A model generated the notes under the pieces. It had not been told where the DNA came from and did no database searches. It saw only the letters and a list, made by a program, of their open reading frames with translations. From assembly GCA_964534745.1 (NCBI GenBank), contig CAZHQW010000088.1, positions 1-8,657 on the forward strand: a stretch of DNA of 8,657 nucleotides, given 5' to 3'. This DNA is from G020354785 sp964534745 (lineage in GTDB: Bacteria; Bacteroidota; Bacteroidia; Bacteroidales; UBA10428). A program made the translations under genes and the position numbers. How positions within the stretch are numbered: the first letter of the stretch is position 1; the number at the start of each line of letters is the position of its first letter. Positions 6,634 through 8,657 of the stretch are shown piece by piece.

Positions 6634-8098
6634 CATTTTCCTGCTCTTGATAATCAGGTTCAGTATACTTCTGTCCTGAGTACCGGGGATTCCTGTATAG
6701 TCTCACATAAACCTGCATGCACCTGTATTCCTTTTCCAGTATCCAGTTTTGTTTTAGCTCGTCGATTTCCTCGTCAGAAAACATATTGTAAATATTTGAA
6801 TAGAAGATATATTTATTTTTTTTAAAATCTTTTAATGGGAATGCCCGCTCGTCACCTGACAAATCAGTATACTTTAATCCGGATGTATTTGGAATATCTG
6901 ATCCGACCTCGCTAAATGGTATTTTCCTGTTATCTATATATTCAATCATCTTTTTTCTGAGATGATAGTATGGGATATGAGCAATAGTTGCATCCCATCC
7001 TTTTGCTATTTTATCGGGATAGATCCATAAGTTACCGGTTATCAGTCCGATTACTATTACTGCAAAAAAGATATTTGAAAGTTTTACAGAGGAGGTTTTT
7101 TCAAATATCAGATATGAAACAGTTATTGTTATCAGAATATAAATTATCATAAAGTATCTGTGACCGGTCAGCAGATTAAACAGTAGCATTGACGGGAGAT
7201 TTACCACAAGTGAAAAAGATATTAATGCTGCAAGTAATCCCAGCTTGCTGTCAGGAGTAATTTTCTTTTTAATTAAAAGATATATGAAATAGAAGCCTAT
7301 AATCCATTGAAATAATCTGCCAAAATCAATGAGTCTCCATATTACGATAATTATATTTCTGATAAATCCTTTGAAATTAACAATTTCGAAGCTCCCTGCC
7401 CAGGGTGATTCATGATGCTTTAAGATCCATCCTGTTGTTTTATAATGGTATGCCAGATAAACAAGATAAATGACAATAGCGGGCAAGTATTGCGGGATAG
7501 TGTATATGAAATTCTTCAGATTTCTGTTCCTGTATAGTGGGATAGAGTAAAAGTAATCAAAAACAAAGACTATAAAAAATGAGATAACCCCCCTGAAGTG
7601 TATCAGAGATAATCCTGCAAGAGAAAGGTAGAGGACATATCTTTTTCTATTGATAATGGAATTTATAGACAGGAAAAAGAAGAAGGCCATAATAAGGTCA
7701 CTTGAAACAACAACAATCTGTGACAATAATGTTGTATCAATGACCACCAGGATAAGTGTGAGATATATAAACCTGTTTTTGCTGAATAAATGTTTAAGGA
7801 ATATGAATAGCTGGTAAAGAAGGCCCAGGCTGAAGGGCAGCATTAGAAAATGGCCCACCTGCAGTTTTATCCCGAAAATTTTCCATAAAACTGCCAGTAC
7901 TATCCCTAATAAAGGAGTATACCCGGTATCAATCGAATTGGGCATGTGAAGTGAGAATCCGTTTTCGTAAAACCAGTATGCCTGTTTTGAGATAATTATG
8001 TCTTTATCCCAGAAGAATGAGTTTTTGGAGACAGCTATTGTAATGATTATAAAAAAAAGGTAAAAGGGGAGCAGCTTTAAGGATTCTTTTTTAAGCAT
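6617..8098 (-). CDS. Polytopic membrane protein, probable GT-C-type glycosyltransferase
   Basis: 493 residues with about ten or more hydrophobic membrane segments between 8 and 362, then a soluble C-terminal part (about 363-493). Features shared with GT-C enzymes (the ArnT/PMT group, which use polyprenyl-phosphate sugars) are an acidic pair in the first extracytoplasmic loop (FWDKD, D31 and D33), the DTGYTPLLGIVLAVLWKIFG segment (58-77) resembling the family's D.G.xPPL....lFG motif, SSDLIMAF (132-139), and GHRYF (312-316). No named family is recognised with certainty, and the sugar and acceptor are unknown. The start is supported by a strong Shine-Dalgarno sequence. It lies 25 bp downstream of atpG and may be read with it. 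Its TGA stop lies inside the 3' end of the convergent barrel gene. Confidence 0.7.
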   Translation of the reverse strand: MLKKESLKLLPFYLFFIIITIAVSKNSFFWDKDIIISKQAYWFYENGFSLHMPNSIDTGYTPLLGIVLAVLWKIFGIKLQVGHFLMLPFSLGLLYQLFIFLKHLFSKNRFIYLTLILVVIDTTLLSQIVVVSSDLIMAFFFFLSINSIINRKRYVLYLSLAGLSLIHFRGVISFFIVFVFDYFYSIPLYRNRNLKNFIYTIPQYLPAIVIYLVYLAYHYKTTGWILKHHESPWAGSFEIVNFKGFIRNIIIVIWRLIDFGRLFQWIIGFYFIYLLIKKKITPDSKLGLLAALISFSLVVNLPSMLLFNLLTGHRYFMIIYILITITVSYLIFEKTSSVKLSNIFFAVIVIGLITGNLWIYPDKIAKGWDATIAHIPYYHLRKKMIEYIDNRKIPFSEVGSDIPNTSGLKYTDLSGDERAFPLKDFKKNKYIFYSNIYNMFSDEEIDELKQNWILEKEYRCMQVYVRLYRNPRYSGQKYTEPDYQEQENVKNSS

Positions 8099-8103
8099 AT
8101 ATG

Positions 8104-8110
8104 CTCCTTC
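8104..8110 (-). promoter_or_regulatory. Strong Shine-Dalgarno site for the GT-C-like gene
   Basis: On the minus strand GAAGGAG is followed by five bases and then ATG at 8098. This fixes the start of the membrane protein. It stands out because the plus-strand operon genes have only A-rich sequence or nothing recognisable at this position, and Bacteroidota seldom rely on Shine-Dalgarno pairing. Confidence 0.7.
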
Positions 8111-8123
8111 ATCATTTAGGTGG

Positions 8124-8657
8124 TTATTTATTAAGTGCTTCGGCTCCGCCTACAATCTCAAGGATTTCTTTGGTAATAGATGCCTGCCTGGCTTTATTAT
8201 AATCAAGCTGCAGTTCCCTTATTAAGTCCGTTGCATTGTCGGTAGCTTTATGCATTGCGGTCATACGCGCACCATGCTCCGATGCGGCAGAATCCAGCAG
8301 TACCCTGTAAAACTGAACCTTCAATGATTTAGGTATCAGTTCGTTTATTATGTCTTCCCTGGCAGGTTCATAAATATAAATGGGCCTTTCTTCGAAGCGA
8401 TCCTCGATTTTTTGCCTATATAAAATCGGCAGGAACTGTTCCTCTAGCATTACCTGCACTGCCGCATTTTTAAACTGGTTATAAACTAAATCAACTCTAT
8501 CATATTTGCCGTTTATAAAAGCATCCATTATTTTCGTGACAATTGGCAGTGTATTTTCATAATTCAGCATATCAAAGATGTCAGTATATGACTCTGTTAT
8601 CCTGTATTTCTTCGATCTGAGATAATCTTTCCCTTTCTTACCTATAGCTATAATATC
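8124..8657 (-). CDS. atpG: F1 ATP synthase gamma subunit, C-terminal part (5' end outside window)
   Basis: The last 177 codons of the gamma subunit, the central rotor shaft of F-type ATP synthase in the cytoplasmic F1 sector. The reading frame stays open to the right edge. The segment before the first internal ATG (8571-8657) translates to IAIGKKGKDYLRSKKY-like sequence, typical of the Rossmann-like middle of gamma, so the methionine at 8570 is internal and not a start. The C-terminal helix is diagnostic: SAASEHGARMTAMHKATDNA, then ITKEILEIVGGAEAL, which fits the family's C-terminal signature (I-T-x-E, E, G-A). The family is about 290 residues long, so roughly 110 lie beyond the window. In Bacteroidota the upstream neighbour is normally atpA, as expected but not visible here. 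The gene stops with TAA 25 bp before the GT-C-like gene. Confidence 0.96.
   Translation of the reverse strand, partial: DIIAIGKKGKDYLRSKKYRITESYTDIFDMLNYENTLPIVTKIMDAFINGKYDRVDLVYNQFKNAAVQVMLEEQFLPILYRQKIEDRFEERPIYIYEPAREDIINELIPKSLKVQFYRVLLDSAASEHGARMTAMHKATDNATDLIRELQLDYNKARQASITKEILEIVGGAEALNK

Noticed and set aside
8124..8570. A 148-residue open frame starting at the ATG at 8570, read as a complete small gene
   Set aside because: The same frame continues without a stop to the right edge and encodes further gamma-subunit sequence, so the ATG is an internal methionine of atpG.

Overview
The window reads as a piece of a Bacteroidota chromosome (AT-rich, most likely a Bacteroidales/Marinilabiliales-type or related anaerobe; the rank below phylum is a guess). 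The evidence is a textbook Bacteroidota promoter (TTTG, 19 bp, TATATTTG), A-rich translation starts with little Shine-Dalgarno sequence, signal peptides ending in ...AQ or ...GQ, and an outer-membrane barrel ending in phenylalanine. Nothing looks like an insertion sequence, phage, CRISPR array, tRNA or rRNA.

Layout. At the left edge, on the minus strand, lies a complete small ECF-type sigma factor (2-487). A 248-bp divergent intergenic region (488-735) follows. It carries a strong plus-strand promoter, two related palindromes that look like TetR-family operators with centres 64 bp apart, and a small terminator-like hairpin between them. Then comes a six-gene plus-strand operon (736-6633): a TetR-family repressor, a periplasmic LolA-like protein (outer membrane lipoprotein-sorting family), two FtsX/LolC/E/MacB-type ABC permeases, their LolD/MacB-type ATPase, and an outer-membrane beta-barrel. 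Gaps within it are only 8 to 42 bp. The operon runs tail to tail into a minus-strand pair: an integral-membrane protein with features of GT-C glycosyltransferases (6617-8098), and, upstream of it in transcription order, the 3' part of the F1 ATP synthase gamma subunit gene atpG (8124 to the right edge).

How the genes may work together. The operon encodes a part for every layer of the envelope: a cytoplasmic ATPase, a heteromeric inner-membrane permease pair of the class that extracts lipoproteins or lipids, a soluble periplasmic carrier of the LolA fold, and an outer-membrane barrel. The simplest reading is a dedicated, repressor-controlled lipid or lipoprotein transport route parallel to housekeeping Lol, with the barrel in place of, or in addition to, a LolB-like acceptor. 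This is inference from family membership and gene order; the cargo cannot be read from the sequence. The TetR protein sits first in the operon, its presumed operators overlap the promoter, and it carries a full match to the EF-hand calcium-loop pattern, so calcium is a possible but unproven signal. The atpG/GT-C side appears to be a separate transcription unit that meets the operon with a 17-bp overlap of the two coding ends.
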